Shown: piece by piece, positions 1-13,800 of the stretch | Layout: every line of letters starts with the position of its first letter | Numbering within the stretch: position 1 is the first letter of the stretch | DNA from: Allodiplogaster sudhausi | Lineage: Eukaryota; Nematoda; Chromadorea; Rhabditida; Diplogasteridae | Direction of reading: 5' to 3' | DNA length: 64,000 bases | Assembly: GCA_945643635.1 (NCBI GenBank) | Contig: CALZFC010000009.1 | Coordinates: forward strand, 2,899,501-2,963,500 | Position numbers and translations under genes: made by a program | The notes under the pieces: model-generated | Databases searched by the model: none | What the model was told of the DNA's origin: nothing | The model's input: the letters and a program-made list of their open reading frames with translations, nothing else

Positions 1-1010
1 ATTCTCCATGCACATGGGTACTCTACGTTGTCGAATGCCTGCAGCAATAATTCTTTTTTTTTAATATGTTGAGCGAGAGCCGCTGTACTTCGTTAACTAA
101 CTGCAATAAAAAGGCGTTCTTGACGACAAGCCTGGCTAAACATGACACTCCCTTATTCCAATATGTGGATAATATTTATGTATTTTGGACAAACTGATAT
201 TAAAAAAAACTTACGTGTAATTTTGCTTTACAATCTCTTCACAATAATCGTGCAAGCGGTTCCCATTTTAGCATAGAGAAAGAAAAAATTCACTTAGTGA
301 AAAGTATCCTCAAAACGCAAATGAGTGTAAAATAAATAAATAATAGTAATGATTAGGTGAAGTGGCCCCACGTGGCGAGTGATCATCAGAAACGCATCAG
401 AGAAAAGACAAAGAGATGGTGAAGACGAAGAAGAAGAAGAAGAAAAGGCTGACAATCCAATGAGCACTTTTCTCTTGATCTCTAGTATTACTCTGCTCTC
501 ATTCTCTCAGAGACTCTTCATGTGAATGGACCGGTTTGTGACTAAGTCTGGGTGGTAGGAGAACAGAGAGGTGATGATGCTACGGCGCTTGAATGACAGG
601 AGACAGCGAGCTCGTAAGGGTGGGGGGGGGGGCAGAAACGCGCTTTGCATGCCTCCCCATCTCGGGCAGACAGTGTAACTTTCCTGAGAGTGATAGGGAG
701 ATGAGCTCGATAATGAATGCAGTGATGACTGAGAGGGAGGGAACTGTTCGCTACTCATCTACTGTACTCGAGTGGGAATAGCAGTCAGTAGTGTATATAA
801 AACAGAGATGAGGAAGAAGCACGCGACTCTTTTACTTGACGATAAGAAGCGGCACAATGATATCTGTTTTTCTGATAACGACAAATATACTAGTGACTAT
901 TCCATGGGTCCCGACCAACAACACCTATGAAGTTTCAAGTAACTGTCTTACCCTATAGCACAACCTTCTGCCCTCCACTCCTAACTGAAAGTCCTGAATG
1001 GCCAAAAAGC

Positions 1011-1012
<2 letters not shown>

Positions 1013-1050
<38 letters not shown>
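1013..1050. repeat. CT microsatellite
   Basis: A pure CT dinucleotide run. It is one of many GA/CT tracts scattered through the non-coding parts of the window. Confidence 0.95.
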
Positions 1051-1054
<4 letters not shown>

Positions 1055-1119
1055 CCCTCTTATCCTTTCACATCTCTCGCCATCCCTCTCAGCCTGAAGG
1101 AGAGAATCGGCCCAGCAGC

Positions 1120-1250
1120 ACTCTCTACTCGTTCACTCTCTACTCTCTAACCCGTTGTTTCTCTCCACTCTCCACTCTCTAGTCGTAGTCTCTCTGCACT
1201 CTCTACTCTCTATCCGTTGTCTCTCTCCACTCTCAACCGCACCTCTCACC
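1120..1250. repeat. Degenerate CT-rich tandem repeat
   Basis: About two imperfect copies of a roughly 65-bp unit. Each carries CACTCTCTACTCTCTA, then CCGTTGT, then TCTCTCCACTCTC. It lies about 0.6 kb upstream of the start of the large plus-strand gene. Confidence 0.6.
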
Positions 1251-1881
1251 CGATTGATCGACAGGAAACCGCCGGCGAAGGCAGAGAGTGCATGAAGGGA
1301 AAGGAGATGAGAGGCAGTCAGCGAAAGTCTTGCGTCCTGCGTCCTTTCTCTACGCAAAAGCATCACTGGGTGAGCGCGCGAGGCGGTCGTTTGAATTCCG
1401 TTTTTTCGCCGGCTTCGAAACATATGACTTTGGCCTCAGTTCGTTTATATTTTAAATACTTTATACGTAAGTAAACACTTTTAATATAAATATATATGTA
1501 CATATATGTAATCAAGTAGCATCACGGATATCTCTCTCGTTTCGTTTAAACTCGTTAACTAAATAGCAGCTTCCTCTATAGACTTGAATAAAATTTTAAA
1601 TAGTTTCCGCTTCAAATTTTAAGGTTTATGTGTACGGATTGTGAAGAATGCATGTAATCACAGTCTCGTCAGTCTCGTTCATCAATGATTTCCTCCTATA
1701 AGTATGAAAAACGTACATTCAATAAGCTTACGTCATAATTCGAAAATCATCTCGCAAATTAGTTATTTTTTGTTCTTACGTGACAGCTCATCAAGTTTTA
1801 ACATATTATTCAGAAGAATTGAAGTTCTCCATGCTCAGTAGACAACGCGCCAAGTCTTAGCGATCGACAATCTGCTTCAAA

Positions 1882-4800
1882 ATGTCTCGAGGTAGAAAAA
1901 AAATTTAAATTTAAATATGACACACTGTTTCTTTATCTAATTCTAATGAAAAATAACTTTAGATCTCACTTGCAAGGAGACAATGCCGAAGGACGACGAC
2001 AGGGTCTGTCATGGTTTTATTCTTAAAAAAAAAATTCCTTTAATTGTATGGTCAGTACATTTTCGCCTGCCTAGACATTTTTCACATTATCACAAGTGTC
2101 ATATAACATATGATAATGGTAAGTTATTTGTACAACAAAAACCGCGGTGCGATGCAGGGGAGCCGCTATGCACCGCCTCGCTTCCAAATGGGCTTGCCGA
2201 TTGGGGGGATGTCCGGCATTGCTGGATCGTCCGGCCTCTCTTCCATTCCAGCCTCTGCTGCCACGGCTGTTGCTAATCTCGCGCAATCTACTTCTTCCAC
2301 AACATTACAGGCTCCGCTTACTCCAGGAAACAAGTTTCAACTTCCTAAGGTTGGAAGCATGTAGCAAAGGGTGCAAACAAAATCTTTCTTTAAACAATTA
2401 CTGTAAGCCTCACTCAGTCATTCACTAGAATAATAACACCGAAACCGTAATACTATGCTAGAAAATTCGCAAACACAATTATACCAACCCTAAATACATA
2501 TAATTTAAATATGTACGAGAAGAGTGAATTACTTGTGGTGTCCTTAGCCTGCGGTTGGTCGTCCTGTCTACTCGTCTGGAATGGTGGCCAATCTCCAGGC
2601 AGCTGGCCTTGTTGGCCCTCCGATGCCTTCGACTGGAAAGCCACAGAACTCAGCCACGAGCATTCCATCCAATCTCGCCGCCAGCTACAGTGGCTCTACC
2701 CCAACTTTTAATTCTGTGCGTCCTTAATTAATGATTTCTGAAAATTTCTTGATTTTTTTATTATTTTCTTTTTTTGCCTTGTCAAACATTTCATTTTTTT
2801 GATTTTCCAATCACGTTTGTTATCTTGGATAGTTAATTTTTTCAGCAAAAATTTTTTTCAATATAAATTACGCAAACTTTTTACGTGCAGTCCTTTAAAC
2901 GGGTATTATAGTTATAATTTATTCATAGGTATATGAACGAGTCAGAACACCTTTGCCTGCTACCTCCTCGCAGCCTTCCAAGAGTACTTACAAAGGTTTG
3001 GGCTAACGTCTGCCATTGTTTTTGTTCAGCTATCTTGCACATAATATTTATATGTTGTCAGAACAACATCAAATGTCTTTATTTCCATCGTTTATAGCGT
3101 TATAAATTGCAGAGGTAGCATGTCACATTCAATTACAGCATCAGATTCGCATTCTTCGGTGATGGAACCTTCGATGGCAGGCGCAGCTGCTGCGGTTGCT
3201 CTCGCAAGGGAAAGTGAAGACATCAAAATGCATGATATCAACACCGAGAAAATGAGGAATGAGGTCAGCATTTCTTTGAACATTAGCATTTATATATGCT
3301 GTTCTTTAATTACTTGCATTTTAAAATATTAAAGTGACTTATGTTTCTCACGAATATTTTATTTCTTATCATTTTTTTTCGTAACGTCATTTTATTTTTT
3401 TCTGTACATTTCAGCTGCAAAACTTCGAGCAGGCACTTTTTAACGAGCGTCTAGCTGGTGTTCTAAGGTTTGTTATACTTTGGAAAAGAAAGTTAAATTA
3501 GTTAAAAAATGTTTCGCGCATTATTATTATGCCAATTCACTATTTTTTCGTACTTTCTTTTAATATTATAATTTAAAATAAATTTGCAACTATTGCAGAG
3601 ATCTTGAATGAATCCAGAAATTATGCTTTAAAGGCAGCATGCCGCAGCGGCAAGCCAAGCGCAGCATACAGCAGCAGCCTCTCAGCTCCTCGGCATCCCC
3701 CGACCGACTCCTCAGGTGGCTGGCCCTGGCTCGCTTTCCCCCGTCCTAGGCAGTGGGACAAGCCCTCACTCGCCTTATGGTGCGTCCACGCCAGCTTCTA
3801 CTTCCGTCGCGGTTCCTACACCGGCGCCGACCCCTCAACCACCTCGCCCAACACCGGTTCCAACCATTTCAATTTTTTCTCTTCAATAATTCACATTATT
3901 TATTTCTATTAAATGTTTTACAATAATGAATTATAGGTTGCGACACCATCATCGTTGCCTGCTTCATTATCAAATGTAATTCATCATCCTACTGCTATTC
4001 ACGCCGGTGGTATGTTTCTTTGAACTGCTTGCAATGAATTTTACAGAAGTTTTATAATTTATATATTTTTAGCGTTGAGTACTATTAGCGGTATGCTTTA
4101 ATCATGTATTTATGAACATGAATTTTCTTCTCACTTTTTCCTCAACATTATCATGTATGAATATGGCAGGAAACTCTGCGTCCCAAAGTCGCATGGACTT
4201 TCGGCACATATTCGAGCCAACGGCAACAGTCCGATCAGTCGCGCGCGCCAACGTCGGCTTTCCAGCGGAGCCAGCAGTGAAGCAGATCATGAGGGGAGGA
4301 GGGCAGATCACGGCCCCCTTCCTACCGGGTGGACGACATCGACAGCAGCCGCCAGCGCAGCCGGAGCAGCCAGCCGCGCAGCCAAAGCATCAGTCGCAGC
4401 AACTGCAGCAGGAACTGCAGAGACAACAGCAGCAACAGCAGATGCAGCAGCAGCAGAGACAGCAGCAGATGCAGCAGTGGCAGCAGTTATCTCAGGTATG
4501 TCTCCTTCCATCTTTCATCCAATCAGGACCACAAATATTCAAGACAAAAATATTTGAGCATTTATCAATTTATTTTGGCACCGCGAATATGCAATTCCTA
4601 TTTTAGCATTCTTCCAACATTGGCGAAAAGTGTACGTAATTATAATTTTGAAAGAAACATTAGCATGAAAATAATTTTATAGGAAACCTGCAATCTGAGC
4701 GCGAAGGATTGGGCAATTTCTGAATGCAGACGAAAGGCACGCGATGCCATTAAGGTATTCATTTATTCAATAAGTGCAAGACTGGTTTGTATCCACGATT

Positions 4801-7800
4801 TGTCAAAGACGTGATAGCAAACGCGGAATGTAGTTGTTTGACATGTCGGAACAAGAGATTGGTACTTTGTTCTCAGGCGAGTGAGCCAGTTCGCCCAGTG
4901 GCCAGGCCTGCCACGGCTGCTCCCGTTGAGACTCTGACTCCGCAGCAGCAGCAGCTTCTCCGCTCGGTGCATCAGAGGAGTGGACATCACACGCCCACGC
5001 CCTCTTCTGCTGAATTCTTCGGGCAGAACAATGTTCACGGCATGCCTGATATGGTCAGTTTCTTGTGAATGAAAAAGATGTAAAAGATGAAAGGATGAAA
5101 ATAATTATTCAGTCGCAATCGAATGACTCATTGGCTCGTCTGACGCCCTTCTCGACACAGCAGCCAGTCTCCGCGGCGGCTGCCGCCTCCTCCATCTTCG
5201 CGCAGCACTCGGCTCTGCAGCAAGCGCTGCAGCAGAAGCTGTCTTCCGACCTGCAGAGACAGAGCGAGGACTTGCAGCGGCTGCAGCAACTGCAGAAGCA
5301 GCAAGCGGAAGAGGCGCAGCGACTGCAGCAGGCACACCAACTCGAACAGGCGAGGCTGCACATGCACAATGCACCCCTGACACAGCAAGCACAGCACACC
5401 CTTCCGCCTGTTAGTCGCACGGCCGTAGACTCTGTTCGACAAGTGCACGTGTGGAGATTTGTTAGCTTCAAGTATTGAAGAAGTTCAGATGATGAGTGCC
5501 TCTCGCATCAACTTCTCTGCGGCAGCACAGTCCATTGTAAGACAAGCACAGCAGCAACAGGAGCAAGAACACGCACAACCGCCCGCTTCGCTCGCGCAGC
5601 CAATGAGGGTGCTGTCTTTTTTCTGGGCTTGACGATTGCCTAGTTGATAAGGCAGTTGATAATCGAAATGCTTGTCTCCTTCAGCCACAGTCTCAACTTC
5701 CTCCCGGAATGCATCCAGCGGCTGCTCTGCTCAGCCAGATGCAGAATCTCCCGGCACATCTCATGAACACCCTGGGCCTGTCGTCATCCACCTTTGCTCG
5801 GCTCAATGCTCAAAGCATTCTCCAGCAACACCAACAACAGGTGGGATTCGAAATAGTTTCAGAAAAAAAATAGTTTTTTTGCGCTTAATTTAATATCTTG
5901 TTACGAGAAAGTTTAAATATTTAATGTAGATGCAGCAGCCGTCAGCGTCCATGCAGCCACAGCCGGCAACCCAGCTGAACAACTCTTCTCCCGGCCCAGG
6001 AACACCCAATGCAACTCTCGCCACTCCTAGTCCTCGGCCGTCCATACTCCGGAAGAGAACTGCCGACCCGTCTTCAGGTCAGAAACTTTTATATTCTTTG
6101 ATAAACCAGGATTTCAAGTTAAACTTATTGTTAGTTCAAGATCGAAAATATTTCGAAAGTCCGTAGAAATTATTCTACTTGCCCACTTTAGTCCCATCTC
6201 TTACAGCGACTGAATAGTTCTCTTACTTCTCATTCAAACACTTCTGCTCGCTGTTCTATATACCTTGTAATGCATCATGCTTTCTTTAACACTATTATCC
6301 ATCGACACATAAATACATCATTACATATACATAATTATCTCTTTAATTATGATCATATAACCATTCCAACCAAACATTATTCGCTTTGTTGCGAAAAAAA
6401 ATTATGTGGTTAACGAACTTCATAGCCTATCTTATGCTAAGATTTAGAAGTTAACAGTCCTTGAAGATATGTATGTACATACATACGTGTTCTTCTTCAA
6501 GATCATTCCTCTGAACCGTCTACTTCGTTTACTGTCAAACATGGAGAGAGCTCAGAGCACAAAAGCGGTAATGAATGACTGACGTAAGAAGATGGCGAAC
6601 CAATACGATGGGTTGTCCGTTTTTGTACGGACTGATCTGCAGCTGCGTAGCAAGAGAGCCCTCCTTCCCTTCTTTCTCAAAACTTCACTTTTGCAGCTGC
6701 GAAGCGAAGACTTGGCTTTGATGAGCAGCCTGGCATATCCAATATTCCTCAGTCGACCACTCCGGGGTATATCGCTCTTTTATTGCATCACTTCAAATTT
6801 GTTGTAAACATATTTTTGTCCCATTCCAGAGGAACGGTTCAAGCGAATGATATCAACCTCAGCGGCATAAAGAGGAATCGGCCTGCCTCCCTCGACAGAG
6901 AAATCAAAGTGATTTATTTAAACATAATAGATACTTACACGCTTTTTAATAATTGGCACAGTTGTTTCACATGCATTGCTAAATGATTTTAAAGTAATGT
7001 AATTTTAGAGAAGGTACAAGTTAGACACAAGGAATGAATAACAATCTTTGCTTGAGACGGAGCCAGGCGTGGGAGTCCAGTCGCAGCAGCTCCTTCCCAA
7101 TGGCCATTGCATGCTTCCAAATGCGCAGCGCGAGGAAACTCCTCGGAAGCGCATGAGAAAACAGCAGTTTGATGCGAACCAAGCACCAGATCAGATTAGG
7201 GTTTGTTTTCTGCCACCATTTCATTGTGCCCTTGCTAATGTCTGCTCGGCTTCTTCAGATGGAGATCAGTGTGCCTATCAATCCAAACGCTCCGATGCCT
7301 GTCGTCACCGGTCCTCACGGGTATTTTTTTATTGCTACTCCTCTCATTTCCATTATACCCAAATGGAGTCACAATTTCATGGCGGGAAATTTGCAGTTTG
7401 TTTGTGAAAGGTTGTCGTTAATTATATATTTGAATTAATATTAAGTGGAATTATTGATTGATTAATTGTTTTTTTATAATTTTAATTTGAGTTTCTACTT
7501 CCAACCCGAGATGAAGAAGAAGCGCGGCCGGCCATCGGCGCATTCCAAGCAGGACAAAGACAACTACTCCGTCAAGATTGCCTCCATCGTCGTGGATGTC
7601 GACCAGAAGCCAGGAGCCTCTCCGATCCACAGTCTTGTCTCTCCTCCCGGACCTGCCTTTCCAGGCGGCATGGTTACTAGGATTGACTATTCTTCTTGCT
7701 GTATTTGAATCATAATTTCATTCTTGTGTTTTAATGGCTCCACTAACTGATTGCATTTCTAGCCTCATAAGAGTGTCTCGCCCAAGAAGCCAATGCCTTT

Positions 7801-10800
7801 CAAGCGATCGGAGCTGATGCATGGTTGGACATATTGTTTCATTTTGACACTAAAAGTTATTTATATAATTTTACGCTTCATTTTCAGAAGATGGCTCTAA
7901 CAGAACACGGCCGATCATAATGGCAGAGAGAAAGATGAAGCCGCCGTCTCCTGCGAAGCAGGGTACACCAAAAGTGAAGAGAAACAAGGCCAACTCTTCT
8001 TCTCATCACAATATCGATCAGAAAATGGTTAGTCCACATCTTGCATAATCGATAAAAAAAAACCGAACAAATACCTGTATTAGGCTGAGAATCTGCTACG
8101 CGCGGCAACCGTAGGCTTGAGCCATCTCGCTCCGCCTACTCCTGCGCCTACTTTCACTTCGAAAGCTGCACTCAAACAGGCAAATTGAAATTGCTACTTA
8201 AAAAAATCTAAAACAAAAAATATCGCATTTCACGTTAACCAAGACAAAAGCAATTCTGGATTTGTCAGAATGTTACTATTTAAGATGGTCATCCCGCCGG
8301 ACTCCGCACCAGAAAGCTCTACATCCCCGTCGAAGCTGCTAACAAACAGGAATCAACCAGACACGGCTAGACAACTGTCGGAGACTGCGTCGTCGAATGG
8401 AAATGAAAAGGGTTCCGAGAAAGAGGAAGCGAAGAACAAGAAGACGAGCTCTGCATCTACGGGAAGTAGAAAGACCACGGGGACTATGAAGAATAAAAGG
8501 GGAAGTCGAAGAAAAGAGAAGAAGCAGACGGATGCCAGTGATCGGGCGACCAAACTAAGAAGAGAGCCGTTTGAAATGAACCCTTCTGTTCAGCCATCGT
8601 CTTCCTTCTTCGAGAATGCTGCAGTTCAAGAGGTTCTATTGCTCATAGTATAATTCTTATGATAAGAATAAATTCTAGGTGCTATTGAAGTATCTCATGC
8701 AAATACCGCCGTCAACATCTTCTGCCGGCAATGACGGGGAGTTGGAAAATACATTCCATCATCCGATTGGGTTCACTGCTGATCCGGAGACAACGTTAAA
8801 TGTGCTCGCGAGTAGAAGAGCGTTTCTTGACGGCGAAGGCGGTCATTCCGTTGTTTCGGCCGTTCAACAAGTCCAGCAAAAGAAGCGCTTAAAAAAGGTA
8901 AGTCATTCAGGCAGTCGAAAGACCTTCCGATTGATATTTTCGCGCATATTTTATATCAGTTATAAAATTGTTTTAAGGCTCTCCGCACTCGAAAGCTGGA
9001 GCTCAAAGATATCAGAAAAATGAAAGTGACAAGGTTGAGAAGAAGCGAGCTGCTGGAGCAGATAGAAGCGGAGGTAGTAGAATGCATATATGTATGTAGC
9101 TATACCTAAATACTTATGCTTGTTTCACTGTTAATAAACCTGTCTCACATTTTTTTTTATAGTAAGAAGAGTACTTTTCTATCGTTGTAGGAGAACGACG
9201 ACAGTCCAATACCATTAGAGAACGGCGTCAAGGTCTTCAAGTCGATTGTCACTGTCTACGGCATGAAATTCGTCGTCCTGGGCAAAAAGAAGAAGCTTGT
9301 GCCGTTGATGACAATAGAAGTAAGTAAAATAATACATTCGTTCACTCATAACGTGCCTTTAAACATCTGATTAAATATCAGAAGAAAGTTCGATACCAAC
9401 AGCGACTGGCACGGCACTTTTCTCAAATGAAGAACTCTTGCTCCGGTTTGCGTCGCTGGAGAAGGAAAGGTGTAACACGAAGGGCCACTCGAAGGAAACA
9501 GATTGAGTTGGCCGCGTTGGATTTAGCCATCGATCACTGGCCGAGAAAGAGTGCCTCCTACCAGAGAAGTGTCGAGGAGAAGACGAAGGAAAACGAGGTA
9601 TCAGAACACAACACAAATTATCTGTTATTTTACCAATTCCCATGTTATCAGGTAATCGGCTTCCTCTCGCGTTCACTGGCTATTAATGCTCACGAAGCCG
9701 CGTTGGAACGAGAGATTGTCAAGATCGAATCGAAGTGCAAGGCGAAGACTTTCAAGGACAAATCTGTGGATGTTAGTTCAATCACCGAAATGTACAATGA
9801 AGATAGATGTTACACAAGTTAATTTTTTTTTTAATATTGATTAAACAATTTTTAAGGAACGCCTTCGCTCACCGGTCATGTTCTTCCATCGTCATCCGAA
9901 TCAACGAAGTATTCTGGGAGACTTCAACATCGATTATAATCCTAGGAACTCGTTCATTAATCAGAGACAGGTTATTATATAATATTCCGTGCTTGCTCTC
10001 CGCTTGAATGATCCGCAAATATATTTTAATAACAGGGCGAACAAGGATCGGCGGAGCTGGAAAAGACCGAGGCTTACCGACAATTCTACGACCAACTCCT
10101 TGTTGAACGTCGCGAGAGATGCGATGATTACGTAGAGGTTGGTCAATCAGCTTTAACTAAAATAGATTTATTTTGCACCATTTTTCTTTCTGTTGTGTAT
10201 TTTGCTCAAGGAGCCAATTTTACAGCACATCCTGACAAGTCGATCAGTGCAGGCTGCAGGGCTAGATGATGAGCAGATTGCTCAATTCCAGCAGTTCGTG
10301 TTCGACACATATAACGACAGGAAGGTACATATGTACAAAAATGACCTTTCAGAAAGTAATATTTTATCAGTCGTAAATAAAATTTGCTATTGTAAAAAAA
10401 AAGCGAATGAAACGAATATATGCATGTACATATAATGGCAGTTATGTATTATTAAATATACACAAATTGGTAACGAATAATCTCAGCGTCGCTTGCTGAT
10501 GGAGCTTCATCGTCGACTGCACCATCGGAACGGAGTTTTTCGGGAGAAAGAGGTGTCATCAAGCAATGTAGAGGCTGAAGAACAAATGCAGAACTCGAGG
10601 AGGAGTGAAAATAGGAAAGAACAAGGTGCTCGATACATTGCAATGATAAGTAAAGCAGCGAAGCGATGGGAAGAGGAGATGATGACGAGGAGGAAGGAGA
10701 AGAGAGAGCAGTTGAGAATGAAGAAGAAGCTCATGAGGGAGGCTCAGCTGCTGAGGCAGAAGGCGGCCGAGCTGAAGGCAGCGAGGGCGGCTGGCATCAA

Positions 10801-13800
10801 GGTGTCCGCTGATCCAGACTCCATCGTTAAGGCTGAGGCACTGGCAAGAGCGAAAGCAAAGGAGAACCAGCCAGCGGAAGAGCCAGTCAAGAAGAAGAAG
10901 AAGAAGAGAAGGAAGCCGCTCTGTCCCGGCATCAAGCTGGAGCCTGTCGATGACTGCGAAGAACCCGCGCAAACTCCGGAAAGGGTTCTCACGGCACCGG
11001 CCAGACAGAGCAACTTGCCTGGCACCTCATCAGACGGACTCTCTTCCGAATCTTCTCTCTCCAATGGTACAGCCCCTGGCAAAAGGAAGAAGGAAAGGGG
11101 TGGTGGGCAGAAGTCGAACAAGCCAAGCATTAACGACTCGAACGATCAGGAAAGCCTTGAGAGACTCCGCGACCGACTTCATATTCAATCGATTGGAGTG
11201 GCTCCATTGACGGAGAAGCAGAAGGATGTCATGAAGGAGTCGATGCAGCGACAGAGATGGCAGCTGGCGGGCATCCGCTCGCCACGGGGCTTTGCCAATC
11301 CCATCTTTCGAGACGAAACTCGTCCGCCTCAGGGTTTCGTGAACATCGCTCGCTGGCTCTCCAGGCGAGAAGGAAGACACTTCTTGGTGGAGAAGGAGAA
11401 GAGACGACTCAGACAGGCCATTGAGTTGAAGCGACGCAGTCGGATGGCAAGAGGTCCTTCTCCAGGTTCTGGACAAGATTACACTGAAGAGAAGCGACGG
11501 TCAAGGAGGCTGAATGCTACCCCCAGCATGGCTAACGGGCACGCCAAGACTGGCATGAAGAATGAAGGACACCTTGATGTCAGTTTCGAATATGTTAACA
11601 CTTTTATGCAACTGAATATACAATAATATTTGTAAGAGTTACGCAATTACAAATCACTTCGTAATATACAGGAACTGCAGTCAGGAATAATACCGTCAAA
11701 CACAACTCCAGCTTCGTTGATTCTGCCTGAGCAATCTCCGACTCCTTCTCCACCACGGGGAACAACTGAACTGATATCGACCACGGATGTTTCCGGAATC
11801 GACGCTCTTGAAGGAGGAGTAGACATCGACCTCTCCAGGGTAGTTTTATCTACATATGTTACATAAACAATATCGTAGAGAAGCAAAAAAAAAACAGTTG
11901 AAAACAAATTTTTATTCATATGTACGTATGCTCATGCGTTTAAGAAGCTACAGCATGAGCGTCCGATCACCCTTGCTCAGCGAAAGCAGATGTTTCAATT
12001 AGAAGAAGCAGCGAGAAAGGTGAGTTTTTTTAAGGGACTTTGCTCTAACTTTGTTTTACTCCTTTGTTGTATTTGATAGAAGGAACTGGAGATCTCTGCC
12101 GCTGAGCGAGAGGAAGCAAGGAAGGTGGAGATGGAGAGGCTAAACTCTGAATGGGACATGAAGGCAAAAAATATTCTCGTTCAGAAGGCGAGTCCAACTT
12201 TATCAGTATGTGTATACCACTTCCTGAGAAACAAAAGGTGTGATTTAGATCCTAAATGAATGCAAGCCTGAGTGCATCCCTGGGTTGCTGCCAGTGCTGG
12301 CTGCTGAACTTCAGACATCTACAGATCGCCTTCAAGCACTCTTGGATGATTGCAAACGGGAATATCCTTCACTGAGGTTCGAAATGCTCATAAGATGTCT
12401 GAAATCGAATCGCGGAATTGTTTTCAGTGGCAGAAAGAAGGGCACTCAATCGTATGCGAGGTTTTCCTCAATCTTCAAACTTGGTGGAAACCTTGTTCTT
12501 GACGAAATCGGTACTCAGACGGACAGAAAGAAGAAGGTAAACAATAAAAAAATCAATTTTGTAATTTAGATAAATAAGTTCCTATATGCTGTTTTGGGAA
12601 AAGATGAGTGCTCAGGTTTGCTACTCGACGGAGACAGTGGTGGAGGATCTCGTCGATTCAATGTGTGCCTTTGTGGCCGCACACGTCGACAGCAACACCG
12701 TTCTCGCTGCCACTCGCATGCCCACTCAGCCTGGCGCGAGTCGTGTTCCCATCGTTGTCTTCCAACCAGACAAAGTGCTACTTTTTCTTTCATTCAAAGC
12801 AGAATTGAGATTATCTTTCGACTCGTAAATGCATATTCCTACAAAATTAGGCTTGAATCTCATTTTCAGATCAAGCTGAAAACGGATGGACTTGCACAGA
12901 CACAACAAACCGATTCCGTGCTGCCTGCACTTCGTACAGGCGAGCCGTTCCCAAGACAACCTCCCTTGTCGATGTCAGTAAATTCCATTTTCCAGAAATT
13001 AAAATAGGGCTAACATTTTCATCTAATTAAAAAAAGAATTTTTGTGCAAAAGAGCCTCAGCGAGTAAATTTAAGTAAAATATCACGAGAATATAATGAAA
13101 AAATAATAATTTGTCCTTATTCTTATTGTAAGTCGCTGTCTGGAAGCTCGACTGGCAAAGGCATCGAAGAGCTTTCGCCTTTCTCTCGACCGGATCTTCC
13201 GTCTCCAACGGCCTTCATCTGGCCCTTCCCTGAATGAGCGGGTGGCTGAGCAGCCGGATTGTAGACTTGTTCGTCAGCTGGTCCATCGAAACCTCAAGCT
13301 CCGCCCATCCGGCAAGACTCAACGGCAGCTCATTCCTGTTCTAGTTGTCCGTCGACTGCCGATTACGTCGGGCAACGAGGAGGAGAATGATGGTGGAATT
13401 GACGACCAGGAGTGTGACAGCTATAGTGATCGAATTGTTAAGGTATAAATTGAATGCTTATCGTTCTTTTCAATAACCTAACCAACCGTGTCTTCCAGGT
13501 CTTTCGCCCTTTGGCTGGGCGGCATCGTCGTGTCTTGCTCAAACAGCTCAGCTGCGTACAATGGCTGAGAAGGCAGCTAAGTTACAGGCCTGTCCCATCG
13601 GCCGAGTACAGGGATGCCTTCGACGACTTCGCTAAGAATCCTAGACAGAATGGCAAGCCAACACTCGTCTTCGCTTGCTCCAAGGACGTTATGCAGAAAG
13701 AACAGAAGCGGCTCTACACAATCAATGACGTATGCTCGATTTGCTTGCTCCTCTTCTAAACTTAAGATTCACTCATGCTAATTAATTATTAATTTCCGAA

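Larger units (their letters stand above)
1..1881. other. 5' flank of the large nuclear-protein gene; no gene seen
   Basis: No coding exon can be supported here. The stretch contains a pure CT microsatellite at about 1013-1050. It also contains a degenerate CT-rich tandem array at about 1120-1250, in which units of roughly 65 bp carry the phrase CACTCTCTACTCTCTA followed by CCGTTGT. AT-rich sequence follows up to the presumed start codon at 1882. The promoter and 5' UTR of the downstream gene presumably lie here, but no specific site is recognised. Confidence 0.5.

Noticed and set aside
5930..7200. Firm naming of the large gene as SAP130
   Set aside because: Only two short motifs agree. The conserved SAP130 C-terminal domain was not seen, and the protein is about three times too long.
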